Source of the DNA: Nocardia wallacei
GTDB lineage: Bacteria; Actinomycetota; Actinomycetes; Mycobacteriales; Mycobacteriaceae
Length of the DNA stretch: 40,815 nt
Direction of reading: 5' to 3'
Assembly (NCBI RefSeq): GCF_029869545.1
Contig: NZ_JARWQD010000353.1
Span: 1-40,815, forward strand
Part shown: piece after piece, positions 1-6,650 of the stretch
Layout of the letters: every line of letters begins with the position of its first letter
How positions within the stretch are numbered: position 1 is the first letter of the stretch
Translations under genes and position numbers: made by a program
Notes under the pieces: generated by a model
Databases searched by the model: none
What the model was told of the DNA's origin: nothing
The model's input: the letters and a program-made list of their open reading frames with translations, nothing else

Positions 1-20
1 AAACATTTCATTTTTCTGTT

Positions 21-830
21 TTGCAAACATTTTTTAATTTTTTGTTTGGGGGTGGGCGGGTGGGCTTTTCCCCCGCCGCGGCCGCCGGTATCGGGGCCGC
101 GATCGCGGCGGCACTCGCGACCGGCGCCCACGTCCTGTCGCTGTGGGACCGCGATCCGCAAGTGCGGCGGTCGGCGCGGGAAATCGGCTCCCGCGCAACG
201 GGTTCGGTGCACGCGATGGAGGTCGACGTCACCGATGCCGGGGCCGTCGCCGCCGCCTTCGATCGGCTGACCGCGGCGCACGGAACACCCGACGTGGTCG
301 TGCACGCCGCCGGGATCATGTGCTCGGGTACCGCGCTGGATGTCACGCCGCAGGAGTGGGAGCGCTGCCTGCGCGTCAATGCCACCGGCGTCGTGCAGGT
401 CACCCAGCGCGCGGCCCGCGATATGGTCGGCGCGGGGCACGGCGCGATCGTGGTCGTCTCGTCCAACGCCGCGAGCGCGCCTCGGGTCGGGCTGGCCGCC
501 TACGGTGCGGCGAAGGCGGCGGCGACCGCGTTCACCCGGGCGCTGGCACTGCAGGTGGCCCCGCACGGCGTGCGGGTGAACCTGGTGTCGCCCGGCTCCA
601 CCGATACCCCGATGCTGCGCGGCATGTACGGCGACGGCCCGCTGGACGAGGCCGCGCGCACGAGCCTGATCGACGGTGACCCGCAGGCATACCGCCTCGG
701 AATTCCGTTGCGCCGCATCGCAAGTCCCGCCGATATCGCCGCGGCGGTCCGCTTTCTGATTTCCGACGACGCCCGCCACATCACCATGCACGACCTGCGG
801 GTGGACGGCGGCGCCACGCTGGATATGTGA
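21..830 (+). CDS. dhbA: 2,3-dihydro-2,3-dihydroxybenzoate dehydrogenase, damaged 5' end
   Basis: This short-chain dehydrogenase oxidises 2,3-dihydro-2,3-dihydroxybenzoate to 2,3-dihydroxybenzoate with NAD+ in the cytoplasm, the last step of catechol siderophore precursor synthesis. The catalytic Ser148, Tyr161 and Lys165 (YGAAK) are visible, and the C-terminus HITMHDLRVDGGATL closely resembles EntA/DhbA, which separates it from generic SDRs. The next genes encode isochorismate synthase and isochorismatase, so the assignment is supported by context; the gap to dhbC is only about 16 bases. The N-terminus is abnormal: the usual TGxxxGIG nucleotide motif reads PAAAAGIG, and everything before it comes from a homopolymer-rich, AT-rich stretch unlike the rest of the window. 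The true start is probably lost, so the start given is only the first in-frame start codon. Confidence 0.85.
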   Translation: MQTFFNFLFGGGRVGFSPAAAAGIGAAIAAALATGAHVLSLWDRDPQVRRSAREIGSRATGSVHAMEVDVTDAGAVAAAFDRLTAAHGTPDVVVHAAGIMCSGTALDVTPQEWERCLRVNATGVVQVTQRAARDMVGAGHGAIVVVSSNAASAPRVGLAAYGAAKAAATAFTRALALQVAPHGVRVNLVSPGSTDTPMLRGMYGDGPLDEAARTSLIDGDPQAYRLGIPLRRIASPADIAAAVRFLISDDARHITMHDLRVDGGATLDM

Positions 831-846
831 CGAGAGGATGATCACC

Positions 847-1983
847 ATGACCGATACCCCCGCCGATCCCCGCGGGGCGGCCTTCGTTCTGTCTCGTTCC
901 CACCGGACGGTCGTCGCGACGGGAGCCGGACGCGTCTTCGGCACCGCGCGGGAGGCGGTGCGCGCATTGCGTAGCGGCCGAGCCGATTACGTCGTCGGCG
1001 CCCTGCCGTTCGCACCCGGCGCGCCCGCGGCGCTGTGGGTCCCGGAAGCGGTGGCCGTGACCGGCGCCGCGCACCGGCCCGCGGCACCGGCGGCGCTGCC
1101 TCGCTTCGACCTCGAGGCCGCCGTCCCCGCGCCCGAGGTCCACCTGCACCGGGTCGCCGCCGCGGTCCGGCTGCTGGCCGACCCGGCGCATCCGGTTCGG
1201 AAAGTGGTGCTGGCCAGAGCGATTCGCGCGCGATCCGAACGGCCGGTGGCGGCCGGGGACCTGCTGGATCTGCTGGTGTCCACCGATCCGTCGGGCAACG
1301 GCTTCCTCGTCGACCTGTCCGCCGCGGGCGGACCGTATCGCGGCAGGCACCTCGTCGGCGCCAGCCCGGAGGTGCTGGTCCGGCGCACGGGTTCGGAGGT
1401 GCTGAGCCATCCGCTGGCGGGTTCGGCCCGGCGGCGGCCCGACGCCGCCGGGGACCGGGCGGCCGCGGGAGCGCTGCTCGCCTCCTCGAAGGACCGCGAC
1501 GAGCACCGGTACGTGGTCGACCAGGTCACCGGCGTGCTGCAGGACCGCTGCGCGGGTGTGCACACCCCGGCGACCCCGGAACTCACCGGCACACCGGTGA
1601 TGTGGCATCTCGGCACGCCGATCACCGCCACGGTGCCCGCCCACGGTCCGTCCGCGCTGGAGCTGGCCCTGGCCCTGCATCCGACCCCCGCGATCTGTGG
1701 CACGCCCACCGCGGCGGCCGCGGAACTGATCGCCGAGCTGGAGGGCGATCGGGGGTTCTACGCCGGTGCGGTGGGCTGGTGCGATGCCGCGGGCAACGGT
1801 GAGTGGATGGTCAGCATTCGCTGTGCCGAACTCGACGCCGACGGCCGGACGTTGCTCGCCCACGCGGGTGGCGGCATCGTCGCCGAATCCGATCCGGCGG
1901 CCGAATTGGCCGAGACCACAGGGAAATTGCAGCGCATCCTCGGGCCGCTCGGCCTCGCGGACCTGCCACTCACCGTCGCCTGA
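847..1983 (+). CDS. dhbC: isochorismate synthase (EntC/DhbC family)
   Basis: Converts chorismate to isochorismate, the first committed step of 2,3-dihydroxybenzoate synthesis. Chorismate-utilising enzyme signatures are present in order: HPLAGSARRRPD, the SSKDRDEHRYVVDQV helix, LHPTPAICGTPT, GFYAGAVGW and the C-terminal AGGGIVAESDPAAELAET block that binds Mg2+. At 378 residues it matches EntC/DhbC rather than the longer salicylate synthases. An in-frame ATG at 838 sits directly against the GAGAGG ribosome-binding site at 832-837; the ATG at 847 has proper spacing and is preferred. It lies immediately after dhbA and 54 bases before dhbB, consistent with one operon. No Fur-type or IdeR box is visible inside the window, so the promoter is probably upstream. 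Confidence 0.93.
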   Translation: MTDTPADPRGAAFVLSRSHRTVVATGAGRVFGTAREAVRALRSGRADYVVGALPFAPGAPAALWVPEAVAVTGAAHRPAAPAALPRFDLEAAVPAPEVHLHRVAAAVRLLADPAHPVRKVVLARAIRARSERPVAAGDLLDLLVSTDPSGNGFLVDLSAAGGPYRGRHLVGASPEVLVRRTGSEVLSHPLAGSARRRPDAAGDRAAAGALLASSKDRDEHRYVVDQVTGVLQDRCAGVHTPATPELTGTPVMWHLGTPITATVPAHGPSALELALALHPTPAICGTPTAAAAELIAELEGDRGFYAGAVGWCDAAGNGEWMVSIRCAELDADGRTLLAHAGGGIVAESDPAAELAETTGKLQRILGPLGLADLPLTVA

Positions 1984-2037
1984 CCGGCGCACCGCGACGG
2001 CTCGGTACCCACGCATACGACGAAATCGGAGACAGCC

Positions 2038-2718
2038 ATGCCCATACCGCCGATAGCGCCCTATCCCATGCCCGCGCCGGAGGAGGTCACCCCGAATCAG
2101 GTGTCGTGGAAGGTCGATCCCACCCGCGCCGCCCTGCTGATCCACGACATGCAGCGCTACTTCCTGTCGGCCTACGATCTGGACCGCGACCCGGCCCGCA
2201 CGCTCATCGCCAATATCGCCCGGCTTCGAAATCGCTGCCACGAGTTGGGTATTCCCGTCATCTACACCATGCAGCCGGGCAATCAGCATCCCTCGCGACG
2301 CGGCATCCTGGCCGACTTCTGGGGCGAGGGCATGTCGCACGGGTCGGATACCGAGGTGGTCGCCGGGCTCGGGCCGGATCCGCGGGACATCCAGGTCACC
2401 AAGTGGCGCTATTCGGCATTCCAGCGCACCGATCTGCGGGAGCTGCTCGGCTACTATCACCGCGACCATCTGATGATCACCGGCGTGTACACGCATATGG
2501 GCTGCATGCTCAGTGCCGCAGAGGCTTTCATGAGCGACGTGCGCCCGTTCCTCGCCCTGGACGCCACCGCCGACTTCACCCGCGACGAACACCTGATGGC
2601 CCTGAACTACACCGCCCGCCGCTGCGGCGCCGTCCTCCCCACCGCCGACCTCCTGGGTCAGCTGGGCAGCGACGTGACCTCCGATACCACCGATTCCGAA
2701 GTACAGGAACAGATCTGA
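2038..2718 (+). CDS. dhbB: isochorismatase without a carrier-protein domain
   Basis: Hydrolyses isochorismate to 2,3-dihydro-2,3-dihydroxybenzoate plus pyruvate. Asp37 (LIHDMQRYF) and Lys122 (VTKWRYSAF) are the expected catalytic residues. The position that is the nucleophilic cysteine in most cysteine hydrolases is glycine here (YTHMGCM), as in EntB and PhzD. The isochorismatase fold ends near residue 205 and is followed by only about 20 residues. EntB and DhbB are usually 280-310 residues because of a C-terminal aryl carrier protein with a phosphopantetheine serine; that domain is absent. The carrier is therefore probably encoded elsewhere, perhaps with the adenylating enzyme and peptide synthetase that are not in this window. 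This is the last gene of the dhb operon seen here. Confidence 0.93.
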   Translation: MPIPPIAPYPMPAPEEVTPNQVSWKVDPTRAALLIHDMQRYFLSAYDLDRDPARTLIANIARLRNRCHELGIPVIYTMQPGNQHPSRRGILADFWGEGMSHGSDTEVVAGLGPDPRDIQVTKWRYSAFQRTDLRELLGYYHRDHLMITGVYTHMGCMLSAAEAFMSDVRPFLALDATADFTRDEHLMALNYTARRCGAVLPTADLLGQLGSDVTSDTTDSEVQEQI

Positions 2719-2780
2719 GCGGTCAGCCGGAAAGCTGAGCGCACTCCCGGGCATCCGGCGTCCCCACGCATCCAACCTCG

Positions 2781-2857
2781 GCGTGCGCCCTCATTCCCAG
2801 CGCCCGCCCTATTTCCGGCGCGCGCCTTCGTTTCCGGCGCGCGCCCCTATTTTCCCG
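2781..2857. repeat. four imperfect tandem copies of a ~19-bp unit
   Basis: Four consecutive units starting near 2781, 2800, 2818 and 2837 share the pattern GCGCGCGCC followed by a short T-rich run and CCG. They fill the space between the convergent dhbB and the next gene, and the last unit runs into the 3' end of the minus-strand gene, including its TAG stop at 2847-2849. The region may act as a transcription barrier, but no clean hairpin with a U tract is seen. Confidence 0.6.
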
Positions 2858-3515
2858 GCACGCTTTTGGCCGGGATCTCCACCGGAATCTCGCCGCCGAG
2901 GTGGTAATCGCCGGACAACCGCAGCGTATCGCCGCTCCAAAATCGGCCCGGGTCATACCAATTCGCCCGGCGCTCGGGCAGCAGCCCCATGGCCTGGTAG
3001 GTCAGGGCGACGATCTCGGCGCAGTAGGCGCTGCGCAGGTCCTGCGGTGAACCCTGCTCGGCGGCACGGGATTTCGGCCGCAGCCGGGCGACCCGGCCGC
3101 CCAGCCAGCGCGCGGCGAGGCCGGACGTGGAGGGGAACGGTACGCCGTCGAGGCGGGCGATGGCGCGCAGCGCGTTGTCCTCCATCTCGCGGGTGACCGG
3201 GCGGTCCAGCTGGCGCAGCCAGGCCCGCTGGCCGTAGCGCTGCGCCCACACCAGCACCGCCTCGCGCAGATCGTGCAGCTGGGCGCCGCGGTGCCGGGTG
3301 CCCGACCACAGGTCGGGCAGCGGTCTGCCCAGTTCGGCGTGCCAGATCAGCACCGGCAGATCGTCGATGGCCACGGCCATGCCGACGTGGTTGACCGGAC
3401 TGTTCGTCGTCATCCGGATCGCTCGATCGGCCGCCGAACGGCCGCGAAACAACCACAGATCCCCGGTGCGCGTCAGTTCCAGTGCCCGGTCGAGGTCGAT
3501 GCTCGTACCCGCCAT
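2847..3515 (-). CDS. permuted papain-like (NlpC/P60-related) domain protein
   Basis: A 222-residue protein. A histidine in SPVNHVGMAV near residue 43 and a cysteine in SAYCAEIVALTYQ near residue 170 are in the His-before-Cys order of the circularly permuted papain-like families (YiiX/LRAT-like), which hydrolyse or transfer amide or acyl groups. I infer the fold from this pattern; the substrate is unknown. No signal peptide is visible. The open frame extends far upstream, but homology-like sequence and the promoter both place the start at ATG 3513-3515: a TAGGCT box lies 7 bases upstream and there is no Shine-Dalgarno sequence, so the mRNA is probably leaderless. Its start is only 18 bases from that of the divergent gene at 3534. 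Confidence 0.7.
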   Translation of the reverse strand: MAGTSIDLDRALELTRTGDLWLFRGRSAADRAIRMTTNSPVNHVGMAVAIDDLPVLIWHAELGRPLPDLWSGTRHRGAQLHDLREAVLVWAQRYGQRAWLRQLDRPVTREMEDNALRAIARLDGVPFPSTSGLAARWLGGRVARLRPKSRAAEQGSPQDLRSAYCAEIVALTYQAMGLLPERRANWYDPGRFWSGDTLRLSGDYHLGGEIPVEIPAKSVPGK

Positions 3516-3533
3516 AGGAAGTAGCCTAGGCAC
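3516..3533. promoter_or_regulatory. 18-bp bidirectional promoter with overlapping -10 boxes
   Basis: The palindrome GCCTAGGC at 3524-3531 supplies TAGCCT (3522-3527) on the plus strand, 6 bases before ATG 3534. It also supplies TAGGCT (3523-3528 read on the minus strand), 7 bases before ATG 3515. Both fit the TANNNT-N6/7-ATG leaderless pattern of actinobacteria. Any -35 regions would lie inside the opposite gene. Confidence 0.55.
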
Positions 3534-3713
3534 ATGCGCTGGTGGAAGGTACTCGGTCTGGCGGGCGCGGCGGGTGTGGCCGCGACCGGGGTGGTGATCG
3601 TCCGTGCGGAGCGGCAGCGGCGTTCCTACACACCGGAACAGATTCGCGCGCGCCTGCACGAGCGGGTCGGATCCGATCCCGAGTTCCCACCGGCGGGCCG
3701 TGCCGGAGGATGA
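3534..3713 (+). CDS. 59-residue single-span membrane protein
   Basis: A small gene beginning MRWWKVLGLAGAAGVA. Residues 5-23 form one hydrophobic helix followed by the basic run RAERQRR, which suggests an inner-membrane protein with the C-terminus in the cytoplasm. The tail SYTPEQIRARLHERV looks helical. I believe similar very short proteins are conserved in Nocardia and mycobacteria, but no function is known to me. ATG 3534 is preceded by TAGCCT at the leaderless distance and by no Shine-Dalgarno sequence. It ends at TGA 3711-3713, 63 bases before the Lsr2 gene on the same strand. Confidence 0.7.
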   Translation: MRWWKVLGLAGAAGVAATGVVIVRAERQRRSYTPEQIRARLHERVGSDPEFPPAGRAGG

Positions 3714-3734
3714 TCGACATCGCGATGTGTGGGA

Positions 3735-3770
3735 TAGGCTTGCGCCTTCCTGCTGGTTCAACGAAAGGGA
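3735..3770 (+). promoter_or_regulatory. promoter -10 and ribosome-binding site of the lsr2 gene
   Basis: TAGGCT at 3735-3740 fits the TANNNT -10 consensus and gives a leader of about 30 bases. AAAGGGA near 3764-3770 is a good ribosome-binding site and fixes the GTG start at 3777. No convincing -35 was found. Confidence 0.4.
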
Positions 3771-3776
3771 AATGGA

Positions 3777-4112
3777 GTGGCACGCAAGGTCACCGTCGAG
3801 CTGGTGGACGATTACGACGGCAAGTCCGAGGCCGAGGAGACGGTGAGGTTTGCTGTCGACGGCATCGAGTACGAGATCGATCTGTCGGTGCTGAACGCGA
3901 GCAAACTGCGCGGGATCTTCGAGCAGTGGACCCCGCACGCCCGCAAGGTCGGCCGGGTCGCCAAGGGTAAGGATCGCGGCGCGCCCCGCACCGCAGCCGG
4001 GCGCGAGCAGACGGCCGCGATCCGCGAATGGGCGCGCAAGAACGGCTACAGCGTCTCGCAGCGCGGCCGGATCCAGGCCGAGGTCGTCTCGGCGTACAAC
4101 AAGGCCAGCTAG
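3777..4112 (+). CDS. lsr2: Lsr2-family nucleoid-associated protein
   Basis: Lsr2 is the actinobacterial counterpart of H-NS; it dimerises and silences AT-rich DNA. The N-terminal half (ARKVTVELVDDYDGKSEAEETVRFAVDGIEYEIDL) is the dimerisation domain. The C-terminal half (AAIREWARKNGYSVSQRGRIQAEVVSAY) carries the RGR minor-groove hook at about residues 96-98. The length of 111 residues is normal. The linker has AKGKDRGAPRTAAGREQ, less arginine-rich than in typical Lsr2. Canonical lsr2 of mycobacteria lies next to lysS and clpC; neither is present here, so this may be a second paralogue. GTG 3777 is chosen because of the ribosome-binding site 7 bases upstream. Confidence 0.95.
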   Translation: MARKVTVELVDDYDGKSEAEETVRFAVDGIEYEIDLSVLNASKLRGIFEQWTPHARKVGRVAKGKDRGAPRTAAGREQTAAIREWARKNGYSVSQRGRIQAEVVSAYNKAS

Positions 4113-4170
4113 AACCCGTCGGGCCGCCGGGGCGAACATTCGTACAAGACCGGCGGCCGGGGGAGCGGGC

Positions 4171-4983
4171 ATGGTCTCGTGTATGCGAGTAGTCGACACC
4201 GGATACCGGAATGCGCCGCCGCTGTTGCTGATTCACGGATCGGGGGCCTCGGGCGCGACCTGGGGCCCGATGGTTCCGTTGCTGACCGCCACCCACCGCG
4301 TCCTGCGGGTCGATCTGCCCGGGTGCGGGCTGTCGCCCCCGGCGGCGACCTACGAGGTGCCCGCGCAGGCTCGCCAGGTCGCTGCCCTGCTCGACGAACT
4401 CGGCCTGCGCGGTGTCACCGTGGCCGGGCATTCCAGCGGTGGGTACGTGGCCACGGCCCTGGCCGAGCAGCGCCGGGATCTGGTCGGGGCCATCGCGCTG
4501 ATCAGCAGCGGCCCCAGCATGGATGCGCTGTGGTCCTCGCAGCCGTTCCTCCTGCGCGCCCTCACCGAACCGCCGCTGGGACCGATCGTGTGGCGGCTGC
4601 GCTCGGACACGATGATCCGCAAGGCGATGCGATCCGCCTTCGCCGCGCCCGCCCCGATCCCCGACGACGCGGTAACCGAGTTCCGCGCCATGACTTTTCG
4701 CACGTTCCATTCGGTGCTGCGCGAGAACGGTGCCTACCTCGAGGCGCAGAGCATTCCCGAGCGCCTCGCGCCCCTCGGCGTTCCCGTCCTGGCGGTCTTC
4801 GGCGACGCCGATCCCAAATGGCGCCCGGACTCGGTGCGCGACTACGAGATCGTGCCGGGCGTGCGGATCGAAATGCTTCCCGGCGTCGGCCACGTCCCCC
4901 TTCTCGAGGCGCCGGAAGCCACGAGCACGCTGCTGTCGGACTTCGCCGCGCGGGAAGAATCTCAGAATGAATCTCAGAATTAA
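4171..4983 (+). CDS. alpha/beta hydrolase
   Basis: A 270-residue alpha/beta-fold hydrolase. The oxyanion segment LLIHGSGASG, nucleophile Ser88 in GHSSGG, acid residue in FGDADPKW and catalytic histidine in GVGHVPLLE are all present and in order, so the enzyme should be active. No signal peptide is seen and the substrate cannot be read from sequence. GGGGGAG five bases before ATG 4171 supports this start; ATG 4183 is an alternative. The last codons contain a 12-base direct duplication (AATCTCAGAATG/T, 4959-4982) that encodes ESQN twice, a recent slippage event. The gene meets the TetR gene tail to tail: the palindromic TTAA at 4980-4983 contributes to both stop codons. Confidence 0.88.
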   Translation: MVSCMRVVDTGYRNAPPLLLIHGSGASGATWGPMVPLLTATHRVLRVDLPGCGLSPPAATYEVPAQARQVAALLDELGLRGVTVAGHSSGGYVATALAEQRRDLVGAIALISSGPSMDALWSSQPFLLRALTEPPLGPIVWRLRSDTMIRKAMRSAFAAPAPIPDDAVTEFRAMTFRTFHSVLRENGAYLEAQSIPERLAPLGVPVLAVFGDADPKWRPDSVRDYEIVPGVRIEMLPGVGHVPLLEAPEATSTLLSDFAAREESQNESQN

Positions 4984-5684
4984 TTGTTTGTGAGATAGCG
5001 ATAGACGGTCGCGCGGGAGACGCCGAACCGGGTCGCGATGTCCTCGGCACGATCCCCGGCGGCGCGCATCGTGCGGGCCTGCGCGATCTGCGCGTCGGTG
5101 AGTGTCGCGGGTCGTCCGCCGCCCCGGCCCCGGGGGCGGCCGCGCGGGCGGGCCACGACCGGTTCACCGAGCAGCGCCCGGGCGCCGTCGAGGATCAGCC
5201 GCCGCAGCCGGTCGACCGGCTCGTCGCGGAACAACACCACGGGATCGGCCAGCCCGGCGACGACCTGGCAGGCGCGCACGCGTTGCTCGATCCCGGCGCC
5301 GGGGCCCGCCACCAGCTCGTTCGCCAGCGCGATCGCGGCACGGAAACGGTCGGCCACCGGGGCCTGGACCAGCAGGGTCATATCCCGGACGAGCATGGTG
5401 AGGGTGTGCCGGTGGCGCAGGTGCACATCGACGTAACCCTCGATCGCGCGCCACCGGACCGCCTCGGCGCCGGACTCCGACTCGGCCGCCGCCAGCACCG
5501 CGTCCAGCTCGTCCAGCAGCGGCAGGGTGAGCTGGTGCAGGATCGCGTCCTTGGAGTCGAAGTAGTAGTAGAGGGCGGCCTTGGTCACGCCCACCTCGTC
5601 GGCGATGGCCTGCATCGAGGTGGCGCGGTAGCCGCGGGCGGCGAACAGCACGCGGGCAGTGGCCAGAATTCGCTCGGGTGTCAT
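4980..5684 (-). CDS. TetR-family regulator with an added AT-hook-like segment and resolvase-type HTH
   Basis: A 234-residue repressor with an unusual architecture. Residues 1-46 form a normal TetR DNA-binding domain (TSMQAIADEVGVTKAALYYYF). A helical ligand-binding and dimerisation core follows to about residue 175. The C-terminus adds the basic AT-hook-like run RPRGRPRGRGGGRP (about 179-192) and a second helix-turn-helix, DIATRFGVSRATVYRYL, like the C-terminal domain of Hin/resolvase recombinases. ATG 5684 is preferred over GTG 5693 because the GTG lies inside the operator-like repeat. The divergent hydrolase gene at 5757 is its likely target, and the operators between them support this. It overlaps the upstream hydrolase by four bases, tail to tail. 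Confidence 0.9.
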   Translation of the reverse strand: MTPERILATARVLFAARGYRATSMQAIADEVGVTKAALYYYFDSKDAILHQLTLPLLDELDAVLAAAESESGAEAVRWRAIEGYVDVHLRHRHTLTMLVRDMTLLVQAPVADRFRAAIALANELVAGPGAGIEQRVRACQVVAGLADPVVLFRDEPVDRLRRLILDGARALLGEPVVARPRGRPRGRGGGRPATLTDAQIAQARTMRAAGDRAEDIATRFGVSRATVYRYLTNN

Positions 5685-5692
5685 GCAACCCA

Positions 5693-5739
5693 CTTACCAA
5701 TGGTCAGTATTTTCGGTATGGTCCTTACCAATAGTCAGT
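5693..5739. promoter_or_regulatory. two TetR operator-like repeats 31 bp apart
   Basis: CTTACCAATGGTCAGT (5693-5708) and CTTACCAATAGTCAGT (5724-5739) differ at one base and are spaced 31 bases start to start, about three helical turns. Each contains the imperfect palindrome TGAC-CATT-GGTA typical of TetR operators. They lie between the divergent TetR and hydrolase starts and should serve both genes. Confidence 0.75.
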
Positions 5740-5756
5740 CTATGGGGATGGTCCAG

Positions 5757-6633
5757 ATGCGTACCGAGGTCTCGTTCGATGTCGCCGGTGTCCGGTGCGC
5801 CGGATATCTGTTTCCGCCCGCCGGGTCCGGGGCGCCGCTGCCCGGTGTGGTGCTGTGTCACGGATTCAGCGGGACGATGGACCGGCTGTTCGATTACGCC
5901 GAGCGCTTCGCGGGTGCGGGCTTCGCGGCGCTGGTCTTCGACTACCGCGGCTTCGGCGAGAGCGACGGCACGCCGCGGCAGGTGCCCGACATCTCCGGGC
6001 AGCTCGCCGACATTCGCGCCGCCGTCGCGTTCGCCCGCGGTCACGAGCGCATCGACGCCGATCGAATCATGCTGTGGGGCAACTCGCTCGGCGGCGCGCA
6101 CGCGGTCGCCGTCGCGGCCGACGACCCGCGCATCGGCGGTGTCGTGGCGCAGATCCCGTTCAACGGGTTCCCGAAGCGGGTGCAGGGCCGCCGCACCCGT
6201 GACACCCGTGAAGCTGCTCGGCGCGATCGTGCGCGACCGGGTGCATGCGGCAGTGGGCCTGCGCCCGTTCTACATTCCGATGGTCGGCCGTCCCGGGCAG
6301 CTCGCCGTGACCGCGACCGCCGCCGCGGACCAGCACATCCGGACGCTGACCGGAGACGGACAGACCCTGTGGCGCAACAGCATTGCGCCTCGTGCCCTCT
6401 TGTCGATGATGCGCTACCGCCCTGCCGAGTTCGCGGCTCGGCTGACGTGCCCCCTGCTGGTGTGCGCCGCCGCCGACGACCAGGAGACCCCGGTGGCCAC
6501 CGGTCGCGCGCTGGCCGACGCCGCGCCGCACGGCGAGTTGCGGGTATACCCGGGTACCCATTTCTCGTTCTACACCGATACGGCTCTCCGGGACACGGTC
6601 GTCGCCGACCAGATCGACTTCCTGCGGTGGTAG
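5757..6633 (+). pseudogene. alpha/beta hydrolase interrupted by a frameshift
   Basis: The N-terminal part (MRTEVSFDVAGVRCAGYLFP to NGFPKRVQGRR) is read in one frame and holds the oxyanion segment VLCHGFSG and the nucleophile motif WGNSLGG. The C-terminal part (VTPVKLLGAIVRD to DQIDFLRW) is in the next frame and holds the acid residue (AADDQETP) and the histidine (YPGTHFSFY). The shift lies between about 6180 and 6199, near the doubled ACCCGTGA sequence, and corresponds to one extra base or two missing bases. Either the gene is dead or the sequence has an error; both parts are otherwise intact, which favours an error or a very recent mutation. The first frame runs open to 7703 and would fuse to the next gene. 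ATG 5757 matches the usual start of this family; ATG 5742 and 5748 are alternatives. Confidence 0.8.
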
Positions 6634-6650
6634 GTTTCGTGCACATTGTG

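Noticed and set aside
781..2775. 664-residue minus-strand frame
   Set aside because: It is antisense to dhbC and dhbB, whose motifs are clear; long antisense frames are expected in high-GC DNA.
2847..4199. 450-residue minus-strand frame
   Set aside because: Only the part from 3515 downward is protein-like; the upstream part is antisense to the small membrane protein and lsr2.
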